The notes beneath the pieces were generated by a model. That model was not told the origin of the DNA. It saw only the letters and a list, made by a program, of their open reading frames with translations, and made no database searches. Below are positions 50,779 through 61,712 of a DNA stretch of 64,000 nucleotides, in pieces (within the stretch, counting starts at the first letter, position 1; the number at the start of each line of letters is the position of its first letter). Source of the DNA: Lasioglossum baleicum (lineage: Eukaryota > Arthropoda > Insecta > Hymenoptera > Halictidae); assembly GCF_051020765.1 (NCBI RefSeq), contig NC_134942.1, positions 868,001 to 932,000 of the forward strand, given 5' to 3'. A program made the position numbers and the translations under genes.

Positions 50779-51353
50779 ATGCATGCGCATAAGTTAAATT
50801 ACCTGCATACCGCCGATTCCTCAAACTGTGTGTTCATAACTGGCACTGGGAGGATCGCAGTGCCACCACTGCGAGGAGGCCCCTGGACTCTGCGCGGCAT
50901 ACGCTGGAAGAATGTCCAGCGTGGTCGGCACTGCGCAGAGACCTAAGGGGCGTTATCGGGATGGACCTTTCGTTGCCGGTCGTGGTCGACCACATGATCG
51001 GCAGCGAGAGGTCAAGAGCAGCTTTTGCCTCTTTCTGCGAGATTGTGATAACGCAGAAGGAGGCAGCGGAGAGGGAGAGGGAAGCCGACCCCCTCTCCGC
51101 CAGGAGTCTAGCATCGGCGGGGCAACCCCGACGAGGCCGACGGCCCCCAGTAAGGGGCGGCAGACGTAATGGCGGCGGTGGGACTACTTAGTACTTCCAC
51201 CGCCGCCAGGGGGGGCTGGCCGTTAAGGCGCCCCCGGGGTGGGCAGTTCGCGGGGGGCGAGGTGGAGCAATAATTCCCTCTCCGCCTCTACAAAGATGCA
51301 ACCTGCCGGTCAACCCCCCTCCTTTTATTTTATAATATTTCATTTTATTCTAT
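50779..51353 (+). repeat. Unit 50, cut in its AT-rich block by LTR insertion copy 2
   Basis: Nearly identical to unit 47 over its whole length and cut at the same base, TTATTCTAT followed by TGTAACGTCG. The one clear difference is GGGGCGGCAGACG instead of GGGGCCGCAGACG. This shared junction is the left-hand evidence that the two insertions are duplicates. Confidence 0.9.
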
Positions 51354-51394
51354 TGTAACGTCGTACCGACGTGTTGCGTCGGTTTTGTTCACAT

Positions 51395-51407
51395 GAGCAA
51401 ATTCTCG

Positions 51408-51462
<55 letters not shown>

Positions 51463-51472
51463 CAAATTCTCG

Positions 51473-51533
<61 letters not shown>

Positions 51534-51582
51534 CAAATTCTCGCTGTATATATATATATATATATATATGAGCAAATTCTCG

Positions 51583-51651
<69 letters not shown>

Positions 51652-51664
51652 CAAATTCTCGCTG

Positions 51665-51705
<41 letters not shown>
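51395..51705 (+). repeat. (TA)n microsatellite with five GAGCAAATTCTCGCTG spacers, LTR copy 2
   Basis: Spacers start at 51395, 51460, 51531, 51570 and 51649, separated by TA tracts of different lengths. The last tract contains one TATATGTATATA interruption. Two more spacers than in copy 1, plus longer tracts, account for the size difference between the insertions. Confidence 0.95.
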
Positions 51706-52038
51706 GGTATACGTATACTTCCTTCGTAAAATCCAAACCGAAATCGCGTTTAAATCCGTACACAGCGTTATGTATATATATCTTACGCGTATTTATATAT
51801 ATATATATATACATATCCCCGTGAGAGTGAACATAGGGAATCGGGAAAGAAGCGATAGTCACCGGTACAAGCGGACGCCAGCATGGCAACCGCGAGTACA
51901 GGTGTACGTACATCTAAACCGTCGTTTCGTTCGAACGGCGAAAAGTATACATCGACGACAACATATTCGTCCGTGCCTCGTACGATTTAGACAAAAGGAC
52001 TTCACGGTTCACCGAATCCCTATGGTCCGCGCTCTTAT

Positions 52039-52118
52039 TATAAATAAGACGAAATCGCGCGAATCGCTCTCTTCCAGTTTCGGAATTTATACAGTACAGT
52101 TCTCTAGCGTCGTCAGTC
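52039..52118 (+). promoter_or_regulatory. Candidate LTR core promoter, copy 2
   Basis: TATAAATA at 52039-52046 and the TCAGTC initiator-like motif at 52113-52118 are unchanged from copy 1. Confidence 0.3.
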
Positions 52119-52324
52119 GAGTTTAAATCGCGTTTTCGGACTTTAATCTAGTTCAGTCCATTTTCTCGCGTTTTCGGACTCTGTCCCAAATCGCTCACGA
52201 TATTCAGGTCGTATTGCATCTTACCATTTCTACCATTTTCATTACTGTTATATCTAAATTGTTCTAAATTATTCGTCGAGTTTGCTCGTAGACATTTATA
52301 CCAAATTTACAGATATTTCTCTGT

Positions 52325-52596
52325 GCCATTTTGTTTATACGAGCTTGCTCGCATTATCTTTCACATTATAATTGCTTTTCTGCGCTATTTTTGTTTATAC
52401 GAGCTTGCTCGCGTTATCTTTCATATTATAATTGCCTTCTCTATGCTATTTTGTTTATACGAGCTCGCTCGCTTTATAATTCATATTACAATTGCTATTT
52501 CTGTGTTATTTTATTTGTACGAGCTCGCTCGCACTATCTTTCATATTACCATTGCTATTCTGTGCCATATATTTCGTTCGAGCTTGCTCGCACGCC
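52325..52596 (+). repeat. About 60-bp dyad-containing tandem repeats inside LTR copy 2
   Basis: Same array as in copy 1, offset by 6,069 bp, with four units and a partial one and no visible change in the palindromes. Confidence 0.85.
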
Positions 52597-53198
52597 ATCA
52601 TTATACTTTGTTTCACGAGTTCTGCTCGCAAATCATCACCTTGTACCCATTTTGGTTCATTATACATTGCTTGTTTAAACCTATTATTTCGCAGCTTAAT
52701 TCAGCAACATTCTGCTCCTCGATATCTTCCACTTCTAAAGTGTCGTTCCCAGTGACCGGTTAAAGTGATCGCGAAAGTGAGTGTGCGCGTGGTGTTTCAT
52801 CGGGTTGTTCGACTCCGACCTGTTCCGCAAATTCCTTAGACTTCCTACGTCCGTTCTTCTAACCCTAAAATTGGTGTATCAATCGTGTACGTCTGAGCCC
52901 AGAGGGTGCTCGGTACCGAGAGAACGCTAATTCCCTTTGATCGAAATCTCCTGTCACAAATCGAGCAAACCCACGCGTTCGGACGAGTTGCACACACCCG
53001 CACAGTGACACTTCGACCACTGGGAACCATCTCTACTACCGCGACGCGTGTTAGTTCTACGCGGTGTTCACGGCGGACGACGTCCGTCTCGGTTCGCATT
53101 TTATTCCCCTCTTCGCCTTTTCAACAACGACGAACACCGGTATCGGGTCCCTGATCAGACGTGGACGTTACGCGCCACGTGGATCTAAGATCGTCTTA

Positions 53199-53204
53199 AA
53201 TAAA
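53199..53204 (+). promoter_or_regulatory. Polyadenylation signal AATAAA, LTR copy 2
   Basis: Same signal and context as in copy 1, 68 nt before the inferred LTR end at 53272. Confidence 0.5.
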
Positions 53205-53283
53205 TTGGTCGGTTACGTCCCCGCCCCGTCTGGGCTCGTTTCGTCGGATCATATCCGACGCGGGACCTAACAGGAGATATTTT

Positions 53284-53300
53284 TGGCGCAGTCGGTAGGA
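53284..53300 (+). other. Primer binding site for serine tRNA, copy 2
   Basis: Identical 17-base site, 11 nt after the inferred LTR end at 53272, with the same downstream leader to the gag ATG at 53415. Confidence 0.75.
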
Positions 53301-53414
53301 CGCGACGATCACCGAATAAAACCGGTCGTTGGTTGTTGAAGTTTTAATCCGAATTCTTCTTCTTTTTCGCCCCTTAGGCGGCTTATACATGTATCCCGAC
53401 CTCTTCTTTTCACG

Positions 53415-54929
53415 ATGGATTCCGCTGAATCAAAATTGAATTCGAACGTGCCCTCACCCCTCTCTTCCTCAGACCTGTTCGCGTTCCAATTGGAACTCGC
53501 GAGGAAAGAAGCCATCCTTCAAGAGCGCGCCGCCGCCCTTGAAACCGCGGCGAGCCTACGCGAGTCAGAACAACGCGCGCGTGAGAATGAACTATTAGCA
53601 ATGCGTCGCGACCTTCATGAGATGCGGATGAACCACCTTGACTCGAACGCTGCACGCTTCCGCCCCCGTTACGATTCAACCCCCTTTACCGAAGCTCCTC
53701 GCCCAGACCCTGTGAATTTCACTGTTAAGCAAGCTGTAGAATTCATACCCACCTTCGATGGCAGTAATATGACTGTCCTACAATTCATCCGAGCGTGCAA
53801 ACGCGCACGCGAGGTCATACCCGCGTACGCAGAACACACGCTGACCAAACTCGTCTGCAACAAGTTCCGCGGTCGCGCCTACGCGGCCGTGGAGGACGAA
53901 GATTGCTCCACTATTTCAGACCTCTGCAGCCGTCTTAAAGACGTGCTGGGTCCCCATCGTTTCGTTGACCAGTACCGAGGCGAACTGGCAAGCATCTCGC
54001 AGCGGTCCACCGAACACGTGCTTGACTTTATCAGTCGCGTAAAAGACCTACGCACCGCGATCCTCGATTGTCACCGCGACGGGACCAACGTCGACGATAT
54101 CGACACCCTTACTATTGACAGTTTCATTCGCGGCCTCATCCCCACATTACGCGCAGAGGTCCGCCCGTTCCGAAACGAGCCGTTACGAATCGTTTTCGAC
54201 GAGGCCATTTCCGCCTATAAACAATACGAACTCGATAAACTCCGATACCAAGAACCCCTTCGCGACGGTTATCGCCGCGCACATTTTTCAGAGGCACGTT
54301 CCTCTACGCCCAATCACCGCGATTATTATTCCCCCGAGCCTCGACATCGCACCTCCGAGAATCGCGACCAATATCACCCCCCTCCTCGCGAACTTCGCGA
54401 ATCTCACAAATCCCGCAATCGTACGCCTGAACGTCGCGACTACTACGGCTACCCTCCCCGCGACGAATACGATTCGCGTAGTCCTACTTTTGAGCGACGA
54501 ACGACGTCGGGTTTTGACCGACCCACGCCCGCGTACCGCGAACCCTGGCGTACCGCGGATCCTTCATATTCTGTAAACGCGTCTCGACCCCTCCCGCCAC
54601 CGCGCAGATACGAACCCCCGCAGAACAGACAGCGAGCCGAAATCTCTTTCACAAATGAACCAGTCGTGCGCGATAACGTCTCTATTCCGTTCTCAAATCC
54701 GCGCGAGCACACGGTTGAGGCCCGTACCGTAGCGTGCGTCACCGTCGATGTAAATAGCCCAAATACCGGGCACACGCGAGCCGGAACTCGCCTCTGTCCC
54801 CTCCTTGTCGCGTGCGGAAAAAAATACAATGCAGAGTGCACGAGTATTTGCACATGTATAAAAATCGGATGGCGCGGTAACCAAAATTCTAAATTATACA
54901 GCACAAGTTGCAGCAATGCATGCGCATAA
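53415..54929 (+). CDS. gag: Gag (3' truncated) with short satellite extension, 504 codons, copy 2
   Basis: The Gag part is residues 1-453, differing from copy 1 at four residues that can be read (Ser15Pro region, Glu100Val, Pro182Arg, and one Arg to His in the RDYYSPEPR stretch). The low number fits a recent duplication. After the junction it runs through the satellite for 51 codons and stops at TAA of the CATAAG in unit 51, so it never reaches the R1 frame. Protease and pol are absent. It could at most give a capsid-like protein with a foreign tail. Confidence 0.65.
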   Translation: MDSAESKLNSNVPSPLSSSDLFAFQLELARKEAILQERAAALETAASLRESEQRARENELLAMRRDLHEMRMNHLDSNAARFRPRYDSTPFTEAPRPDPVNFTVKQAVEFIPTFDGSNMTVLQFIRACKRAREVIPAYAEHTLTKLVCNKFRGRAYAAVEDEDCSTISDLCSRLKDVLGPHRFVDQYRGELASISQRSTEHVLDFISRVKDLRTAILDCHRDGTNVDDIDTLTIDSFIRGLIPTLRAEVRPFRNEPLRIVFDEAISAYKQYELDKLRYQEPLRDGYRRAHFSEARSSTPNHRDYYSPEPRHRTSENRDQYHPPPRELRESHKSRNRTPERRDYYGYPPRDEYDSRSPTFERRTTSGFDRPTPAYREPWRTADPSYSVNASRPLPPPRRYEPPQNRQRAEISFTNEPVVRDNVSIPFSNPREHTVEARTVACVTVDVNSPNTGHTRAGTRLCPLLVACGKKYNAECTSICTCIKIGWRGNQNSKLYSTSCSNACA

Positions 54930-56841
54930 GTTAAATTACCTGCATACCGCCGTTTCCTCAAACTGTGTGTTCATAACTGGCACTGGGAGGATCGCAGTGC
55001 CACCACTGCGAGGAGGCCCAGGACTCTGCGCGGCATACGCTGGAAGAATGTCCAGCGTGGTAGGCACCGCGCAGAGACCTAAGGGGCGTTATCGGGATGG
55101 ACCTTTCGTTGCCGGTCGTGGTCGACCACATGATCGGCAGCGAGAGGTCAAGAGCAGCGTTTGCCTCTTTCTGCGAGATTGTGATAACGCAGAAGGAGGC
55201 AGCGGAGAGGGAGAGCGAAGCCGACCCCCTCTCCGCCAGGAGTCTAGCATCGGCGGGGCAACCCCGACGAGGCCGACGGCCCCCACTAAGGGGCCGCAGA
55301 CGTAATGGCGGCGGTGGGACTACTTAGTACTGCCACCGCCGCCAAGGGGGGCTGGCCGTTAAGGCGCCCCCGGGGTGGGTAGGTCGCGGGGGGCGAGGTG
55401 GAGCAATAATCCCCTCCCCGCCTCTACAAGGATGCGACCTGCCGGTCGACCCCCCTCCTTTCATTTCATAATATTTCATTTTATTCTATATATATTTTAT
55501 ATTCTATATTATAAATTTTATCTTTATCTTTTATTCCCCTTTATTTTGCCACCCCTTCTTACGTTTGTTGTGTTTTGTCCATTGTATTTATTTACTTATT
55601 ATTATTTATTTATTTATTGGCTTTTGTTTTATCTATTTTATCTATACACCTTTTCATTTATTGATTTTATATTTATTTTATCGTATTTTTAAGTTTTATG
55701 CGGGTCGACCAGGGGGTGGGACGAGGGGAGGGGACAGACGCGAGCCGGAACTCGCCTCTGTCCCCTCCTTGTCGCGTGCGGAAAAAAATACGATGCAGCG
55801 TGTACGAGTATTTGCACATGTATAAAAATCGGATGGCGCGGTAACAAAAATTCTAAATTATACAGCACAAGTTGCAGCAATGCATGCGCATACGTTAAAT
55901 TACCTGCATACCGCCGTTTCCTCAAACTGTGTGTTCATAACTGGCACTGGGAGGATCGCAGTGCCACCACTGCGAGGAGGCCCCTGGACTCTGCGCGGCA
56001 TACGCTGGAAGAATGTCCAGCGTGGTCGGCACTGCGCAGAGACCTAAGGGGCGTTATCGGGATGGACCTTTCGTTGCGGTCGTGGTCGACCACATGATCG
56101 GCAGCGAGAAGTCAAGAGCAGCTTTTGCCTCTTTCTGCGAGATTGTGATAACGCAGAAGGAGGCACCGGAGAGGGAGAGGGAAGCCGACCCCCTCTCCGC
56201 CAGGAGTCTAGCATCGGCGGGGCAACCCCGACGAGGCCGACGGCCCCCAGTAAGGGGCCGCAGATGTAATGGCGGCGGTGGGACTACTTAGTACTTCCAC
56301 CGCCGCCAAGGGGGGCTGGCCGTTAAGGCGCCCCCGGGGCGGGCAGGTCGCGGGGGGCGAGGTGGAGCAATAATCCCCTCTCCGCCTCTACAAAGATGCG
56401 ACCTGCCGGTCGACCCCCCTCCTTCCATTTCATAATATTTCATTTTATTCTATATATATTTTATATTCTATATTATAAATTTTATCTTTATCTTTTATTC
56501 CCCTTTATTTTGCCACCCCTTCTTACGTTTGTTGTGTTTTGTCCATTGTATTTATTTACTTATTATTATTTATTTATTTATTGGCTTTTGTTTTATGTAT
56601 TTTATCTATACACGTTTTACTTTATTGATTTTATCTTTTATTTTCTCATATTTTTAAGTTTTATGCGGGTCGACCAGGGGGCACGGGGGGAGGGGACAGA
56701 CGCGAGCCGGAACTCGCCTCTGTCCCCTCCTTGTCGCGTGCGGAAAAAAATACAATGCAGCGTGTACGAGTATTTGCACATGTATAAAAATCGGATGGCG
56801 CGGTAACAAAAATTCTAAATTATACAGCACAAGTTGCAGCA
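54774..56841 (+). repeat. Units 51 and 52, right flank of insertion copy 2
   Basis: Unit 51 starts at the same stem-loop base as unit 48 and shares its later variants, but its first 300 bp (GGTAACCAAAATT, CATAAG, GGCCCAGG, TGGTAGGCA) resemble unit 49. Unit 52 shows the reverse: its first part matches unit 48 (CATACG, GGCCCCTGG). Unit 52 also has a 1-nt deletion (CGTTGCGGTCG for CGTTGCCGGTCG) and AGCTTTTGCC as in units 47 and 50. Confidence 0.85.
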
Positions 56842-57234
56842 ATGCATGCGCATAAGTTAAATTACCTGCATACCGCCGTTTTCTCAAACTGTGTGTTCAT
56901 AACTGGCACTGGGAGGATCGCAGTGCCACCACTGCGAGGAGGCCCAGGACTCTGCGCGGCATACGCTGGAAGAATGTCCAGCGTTGTCGGCACCGCGCAG
57001 AGACCTAAGGGGCGTTATTGGGATGGACATTTCTCGTTGCCGGTCGTGGTCGACCACATGATCGGCAGCGAGAGGTCAAGAGCAGCGTTTGCCTCCTTCT
57101 GCGAGATTGTGATAACGCAGAAGGAGGCAGCGGAGAGGGAGAGGGAAGGCGACCCCCCCTCCGCCAGGAGGCTAGCATCGGCGGGGCAACCCCGACGAGG
57201 CCGACGGCCCCCTATTAAGGGGCCGCAGACGTAA

Positions 57235-57805
57235 TGGCGGCGGTGGGACTACTTAGTACTTCCAACGCCGCCAAGGGGGGCTGGCCGTTAAGGCGTCCCC
57301 GGGGTGGGCAGGTCGCGGGGGGCGAGGTGGAGCAATAATCCCCTCTCCGCCTCTACAAAGATGCGACCTGCCGGTCGACCCCCCCTCCTTTTATTTTATA
57401 ATATTTCATTTTATTCTATATATATTTTATATTCTATATTATAAATTTTATCTTTATCTTTCATTCCCTTTATTTTGCCACCCCTTCTTATGTTTGTTGT
57501 GTTTTGTCCATTGTATTTATTTACTTATTATTATTTATTTATTTATTGACTTTTATTTTATCTATTTTATGTATACACGTTTTCATTTATTGAATTTATC
57601 TTTTATTTTATCGTATTTTTAAGTTTTATGCGGGTCGACCAGGGGGGTGGGACGGGGGGGGACCGACGCGAGCCGGAACTCGCCTGTGTCCCCCCCTTGT
57701 CGCGTGCGGAAAAAAATACAATGCAGCGTGTACGAGTATTTGCACATGTATAAAAATCGGATGGCGCGGTAACAAAAATTCTAAATTATACAGCACAAGT
57801 TGCAG
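57235..57805 (+). repeat. Left-array-type tract inside the right array (between units 53 and 54)
   Basis: The 3' half of unit 53 and spacer of unit 54 carry TTCCAACGCCGCC, GGCGTCCCCGG, CATTCCCTTTATTTTGCC, TTATGTATACACG, TGAATTTATC and the type B stem-loop (GGGGGGGACCGACG, CTGTGTCCCCCCC). These are the variants of units 20-21, about 37 kb to the left. Both neighbouring units in this region have the right-array forms (CCACCGCCGCC, TTTTACTTTATTG, GGGGGCACGG). This looks like a conversion or exchange tract. Confidence 0.75.
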
Positions 57806-57889
57806 CAATGGATGCGCATATGTTAAATTACCTGCATACCGCCGTTTCCTCAAACTGTGTGTTCGTAACTGGCACTGGGAGGATCGCAG

Positions 57890-58198
57890 TGCCACCACTG
57901 CGAGGAGGCCCAGGACTCTGCGCGTCATACGCTGGAAGAATGTCCAGCGTGGTCGGCACCGCGCAGAGACCTAAGGGGCGTTATTGGGATGGACCTCTCG
58001 TTGTCGGTCGTGGTCGACCACATGATCGGCAGCGAGAGGTCAAGAGCAGCGTTTGCCTCCTTCGGCGAGATTGTGATAACGCAGAAGGAGGCAGCGGAGA
58101 GGGAGAGGGAAGCCGACCCCCTCTCCGCCAGGAGGCTAGCATCGGCGGGGCAACCCCGACGAGGCCGACGGCCCCCTGGTAAGAGGCCGCAGACGTAA
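57890..58198 (+). pseudogene. R1-type ORF2 C-terminal remnant, unit 54 (uninterrupted from knuckle to stop)
   Basis: The frame is open from the first knuckle cysteine to TAA at 58196-58198, with no stop after ECPAW (TGGTCGGCA) and CTAAGG giving DLRGVIGMDLSLS. It ends GRRPPGKRPQT, a different end from the left array because of one extra base in CCCCCTGGTAAG. Units 56 (59818-60126) and 57 (60781-61089) have the same arrangement. A TAA in GTTCGTAACTGG closes the frame just upstream of the knuckle, so nothing longer can be read. Truncated and without a catalytic domain. Confidence 0.7.
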
Positions 58199-61100
58199 TG
58201 GCGGCGGTGGGACTACTTAGTACTTCCACCGCCGCCAAGGGGGCTGGCCGTTAAGGCGCCCCCGGGGTGGACAGGTCGCGGGGGGCGAGGTGGAGCAATA
58301 ATCCCCTCCCCGCCTCTACAAAGATGCGACCTGCCGGTCGACCCCCCTCCTTTTATTTTATAATATTTCATTTTATTCTATATATATTTTATATTCTATA
58401 TTATAAATTTTATCTTTATCTTTTATTCCCCTTTATTTTGCCCCCCCCTTCTTATGTTTGTTGTGTTTTGTCCATTGTATTTATTTACTTATTATTATTT
58501 ATTTATTTATTGACTTTTATTTTATGTATTTTATCTATACACGTTTTACTTTATTGATTTTATCTTTTATTTTCTCATATTTTTAAGTTTTATGCGGGTC
58601 GACCAGGGGGCACGGGGGGAGGGGACAGACGCGAGCCGGAACTCGCCTCTGTCCCCTCCTTGTCGCGTGCGGAAAAAAATACAATGCAGCGTGTACGAGT
58701 ATTTGCACATGTATAAAAATCGGATGGCGCGGTAACAAAAATTCTAAATTATACAGCACAAGTTGCAGCAATGCATGCGCATAAGTTAAATTACCTGCAT
58801 ACCGCCGTTTTCTCAAACTGTGTGTTCATAACTGGCACTGGGAGGATCGCAGTGCCACCACTGCGAGGAGGCCCAGGACTCTGCGCGGCATACGCTGGAA
58901 GAATGTCCAGCGTTGTCGGCACCGCGCAGAGACCTAAGGGGCGTTATTGGGATGGACATTTCTCGTTGCCGGTCGTGGTCGACCACATGATCGGCAGCGA
59001 GAGGTCAAGAGCAGCGTTTGCCTCCTTCTGCGAGATTGTGATAACGCAGAAGGAGGCAGCGGTGAGGGAGAGTGAAGCCGACCCCCTCTCCGCCAGGAGG
59101 CTAGCATCGGCGGGGCAACCCCGACGAGGCCGACGGCCTCCTGTTAAGGTGCCGCAGACGTAATGTCGGCGGTGGGACTACTTAGTACTTCCACCGTCGC
59201 CAAGGGGGCTGGCCGTTAAGGCGCCCCCGGGGTGGGCAGGTCGCGGGGGGCGAGGTGGAGCAATAATCCCCTCCCCGCCTCTATAAAGATGCGACCTGCC
59301 GGTCGACCCCCCTCCTTTTATTTTATAATATTTCATTTTATTCTATATATATTTTATATTCTATATTATAAATTTTATCTTTATCTTTCATTCCCCTTTA
59401 TTTTGCCCCCCCCTTCTTATGTTTGTTGTGTTTTGTCCATTGTATTTATTTACTTATTATTATTTATTTATTTATTGACTTTTATTTTATGTATTTTATC
59501 TATACACGTTTTACTTTATTGATTTTATCTTTTATTTTCTCATATTTTTAAGTTTTATGCGGGTCGACCAGGGGGCACGGGGGGAGGGGACAGACGCGAG
59601 CCGGAACTCGCCTCTGTCCCCTCCTTGTCGCGTGCGGAAAAAAATACAATGCAGCGTGTACGAGTATTTGCACATGTATAAAAATCGGATGGCCCGGTAA
59701 CAAAAATTCTAAATTATACAGCACAAGTTGCAGCAATGGATGCGCATATGTTAAATTACCTGCATACCGCCGTTTCCTCAAACTGTGTGTTCGTAACTGG
59801 CACTGGGAGGATCGCAGTGCCACCACTGCGAGGAGGCCCAGGACTCTGCGCGTCATACGCTGGAAGAATGTCCAGCGTGGTCGGCACCGCGCAGAGACCT
59901 AAGGGGCGTTATTGGGATGGACCTCTCGTTGTCGGTCGTGGTCGACCACATGATCGGCAGCGAGAGGTCAAGAGCAGCGTTTGCCTCCTTCGGCGAGATT
60001 GTGATAACGCAGAAGGAGGCAGCGGAGAGGGAGAGGGAAGCCGACCCCCTCTCCGCCAGGAGGCTAGCATCGGCGGGGCAACCCCGACGAGGCCGACGGC
60101 CCCCTGGTAAGAGGCCGCAGACGTAATGGCGGCGGTGGGACTACTTAGTACTTCCACCGCCGCCAAGGGGGCTGGCCGTTAAGGCGCCCCCGGGGTGGAC
60201 AGGTCGCGGGGGGCGAGGTGGAGCAATAATCCCCTCCCCGCCTCTACAAAGATGCGACCTGCCGGTCGACCCCCCTCCTTTTATTTTATAATATTTCATT
60301 TTATTCTATATATATTTTATATTCTATATTATAAATTTTATCTTTATCTTTTATTCCCCTTTATTTTGCCCCCCCCTTCTTATGTTTGTTGTGTTTTGTC
60401 CATTGTATTTATTTACTTATTATTATTTATTTATTTATTGACTTTTATTTTATGTATTTTATCTATACACGTTTTACTTTATTGATTTTATCTTTTATTT
60501 TATCATATTTTTAAGTTTTATGCGGGTCGACCAGGGGGCACGGGGGGAGGGGACAGACGCGAGCCGGAACTCGCCTCTGTCCCCTCCTTGTCGCGTGCGG
60601 AAAAAAATACAATGCAGCGTGTACGAGTATTTGCACATGTATAAAAATCGGATGGCGCGGTAACAAAAATTCTAAATTATACAGCACAAGTTGCAGCAAT
60701 GGATGCGCATATGTTAAATTACCTGCATACCGCCGTTTCCTCAAACTGTGTGTTCGTAACTGGCACTGGGAGGATCGCAGTGCCACCACTGCGAGGAGGC
60801 CCAGGACTCTGCGCGTCATACGCTGGAAGAATGTCCAGCGTGGTCGGCACCGCGCAGAGACCTAAGGGGCGTTATTGGGATGGACCTCTCGTTGTCGGTC
60901 GTGGTCGACCACATGATCGGCAGCGAGAGGTCAAGAGCAGCGTTTGCCTCCTTCGGCGAGATTGTGATAACGCAGAAGGAGGCAGCGGAGAGGGAGAGGG
61001 AAGCCGACCCCCTCTCCGCCAGGAGGCTAGCATCGGCGGGGCAACCCCGACGAGGCCGACGGCCCCCTGGTAAGAGGCCGCAGACGTAATGGCGGCGGTG

Positions 61101-61712
61101 GGACTACTTAGTACTTCCACCGCCGCCGAGGGGGCTGGCCGTTAAGGCGCCCCCGAGGTGGACAGGTCGCGGGGGGCGAGGTGGAGCAATAATCCCCTCC
61201 CCGCCTCTACAAAGATGCGACCTGCCGGTCGACCCCCCTCCTTTTATTTTATAATATTTCATTTTATTCTATATATATTTTATATTCTGTATTATAAATT
61301 TTATCTTTATCTTTTATTCCCCTTTATTTTGCCCCCCCCTTCTTATGTTTGTTGTGTTTTGTCCATTGTATTTATTTACTTATTATTATTTATTTATTTA
61401 TTGACTTTTATTTTATGTATTTTATCTATACACGTTTTACTTTATTGATTTTATCTTTTATTTTATCATATTTTTAAGTTTTATGCGGGTCGACCAGGGG
61501 GCACGGGGGGGGGGGGGACAGACGCGAGCCGGAACTCGCCTCTGTCCCCTCCTTGTCGCGTGCGGAAAAAAATACAATGCAGCGTGCACGAGTATTTGCA
61601 CATGTATAAAAATCGGATGGCGCGGTAACAAAAATTCTAAATTATACAGCACAAGTTGCAGCAATGGATGCGCATAAGTTAAATTACCTGCATACCGCCG
61701 TTTCCTCAAACT

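Larger units (their letters stand above)
48705..51353 (+). repeat. Tandem satellite array, middle segment (units 48-50) between the two insertions
   Basis: Anchors at 48847, 49812 and 50779. The first unit starts inside the stem-loop (ACGCGAGCCGG), straight after the gag junction, and the last stops in the AT-rich block where the second LTR begins. These units carry ancestral-looking variants: CTAAGG instead of CTAATG, and GAGAGGTCAAG in the R1 tail. They also have a 1-nt insertion in the knuckle (GGCCCCTGG instead of GGCCCAGG) that shifts the R1 frame. Unit 48 reads CATACG where nearly all other units have CATAAG or CATATG. Confidence 0.95.
51354..53272 (+). repeat. 5' LTR of insertion copy 2
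   Basis: Same start (TGTAAC) and end (CCTAACA) as the first copy, but 1,919 bp because of the longer TA-rich minisatellite at 51395-51705. The part after the TA tract is almost base-for-base the same as in copy 1. Confidence 0.65.
51354..54773 (+). mobile_element. Truncated Ty3/gypsy-like LTR retrotransposon, copy 2 (duplicate of copy 1)
   Basis: Has the same two junctions as copy 1 and the same content, shifted by 6,069 bp downstream of the TA-rich tract and 5,899 bp upstream of it. The 170-bp length difference lies in the (TA)n tract, which holds five TGAGCAAATTCTCGCTG motifs here against three in copy 1. Only a few substitutions separate the rest, for example CACGGCGGACG versus CACGACGGACG. 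Identical junctions in homologous satellite positions show that copy 2 arose by duplication of a block of about 5.9 kb (units 47-49 plus insertion), not by a second transposition. Confidence 0.88.
56842..60698 (+). repeat. Two copies of a two-unit higher-order repeat (about 1,929 bp), units 53-56
   Basis: Units 53 and 55 share CCGTTTTCTCAAAC, AGCGTTGTCGG and GGACATTTCTCG (net +2 nt relative to other units). Units 54 and 56 share ATGGATGCGCATATG, GCGCGTCATACG, CTCGTTGTCGG, TTCGGCGAG and GGTAAGAGGCC. The +2 change moves the small ORF starting at the anchor into the R1 frame in units 53 and 55 (130 codons each), whereas it ends separately elsewhere. Confidence 0.85.
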
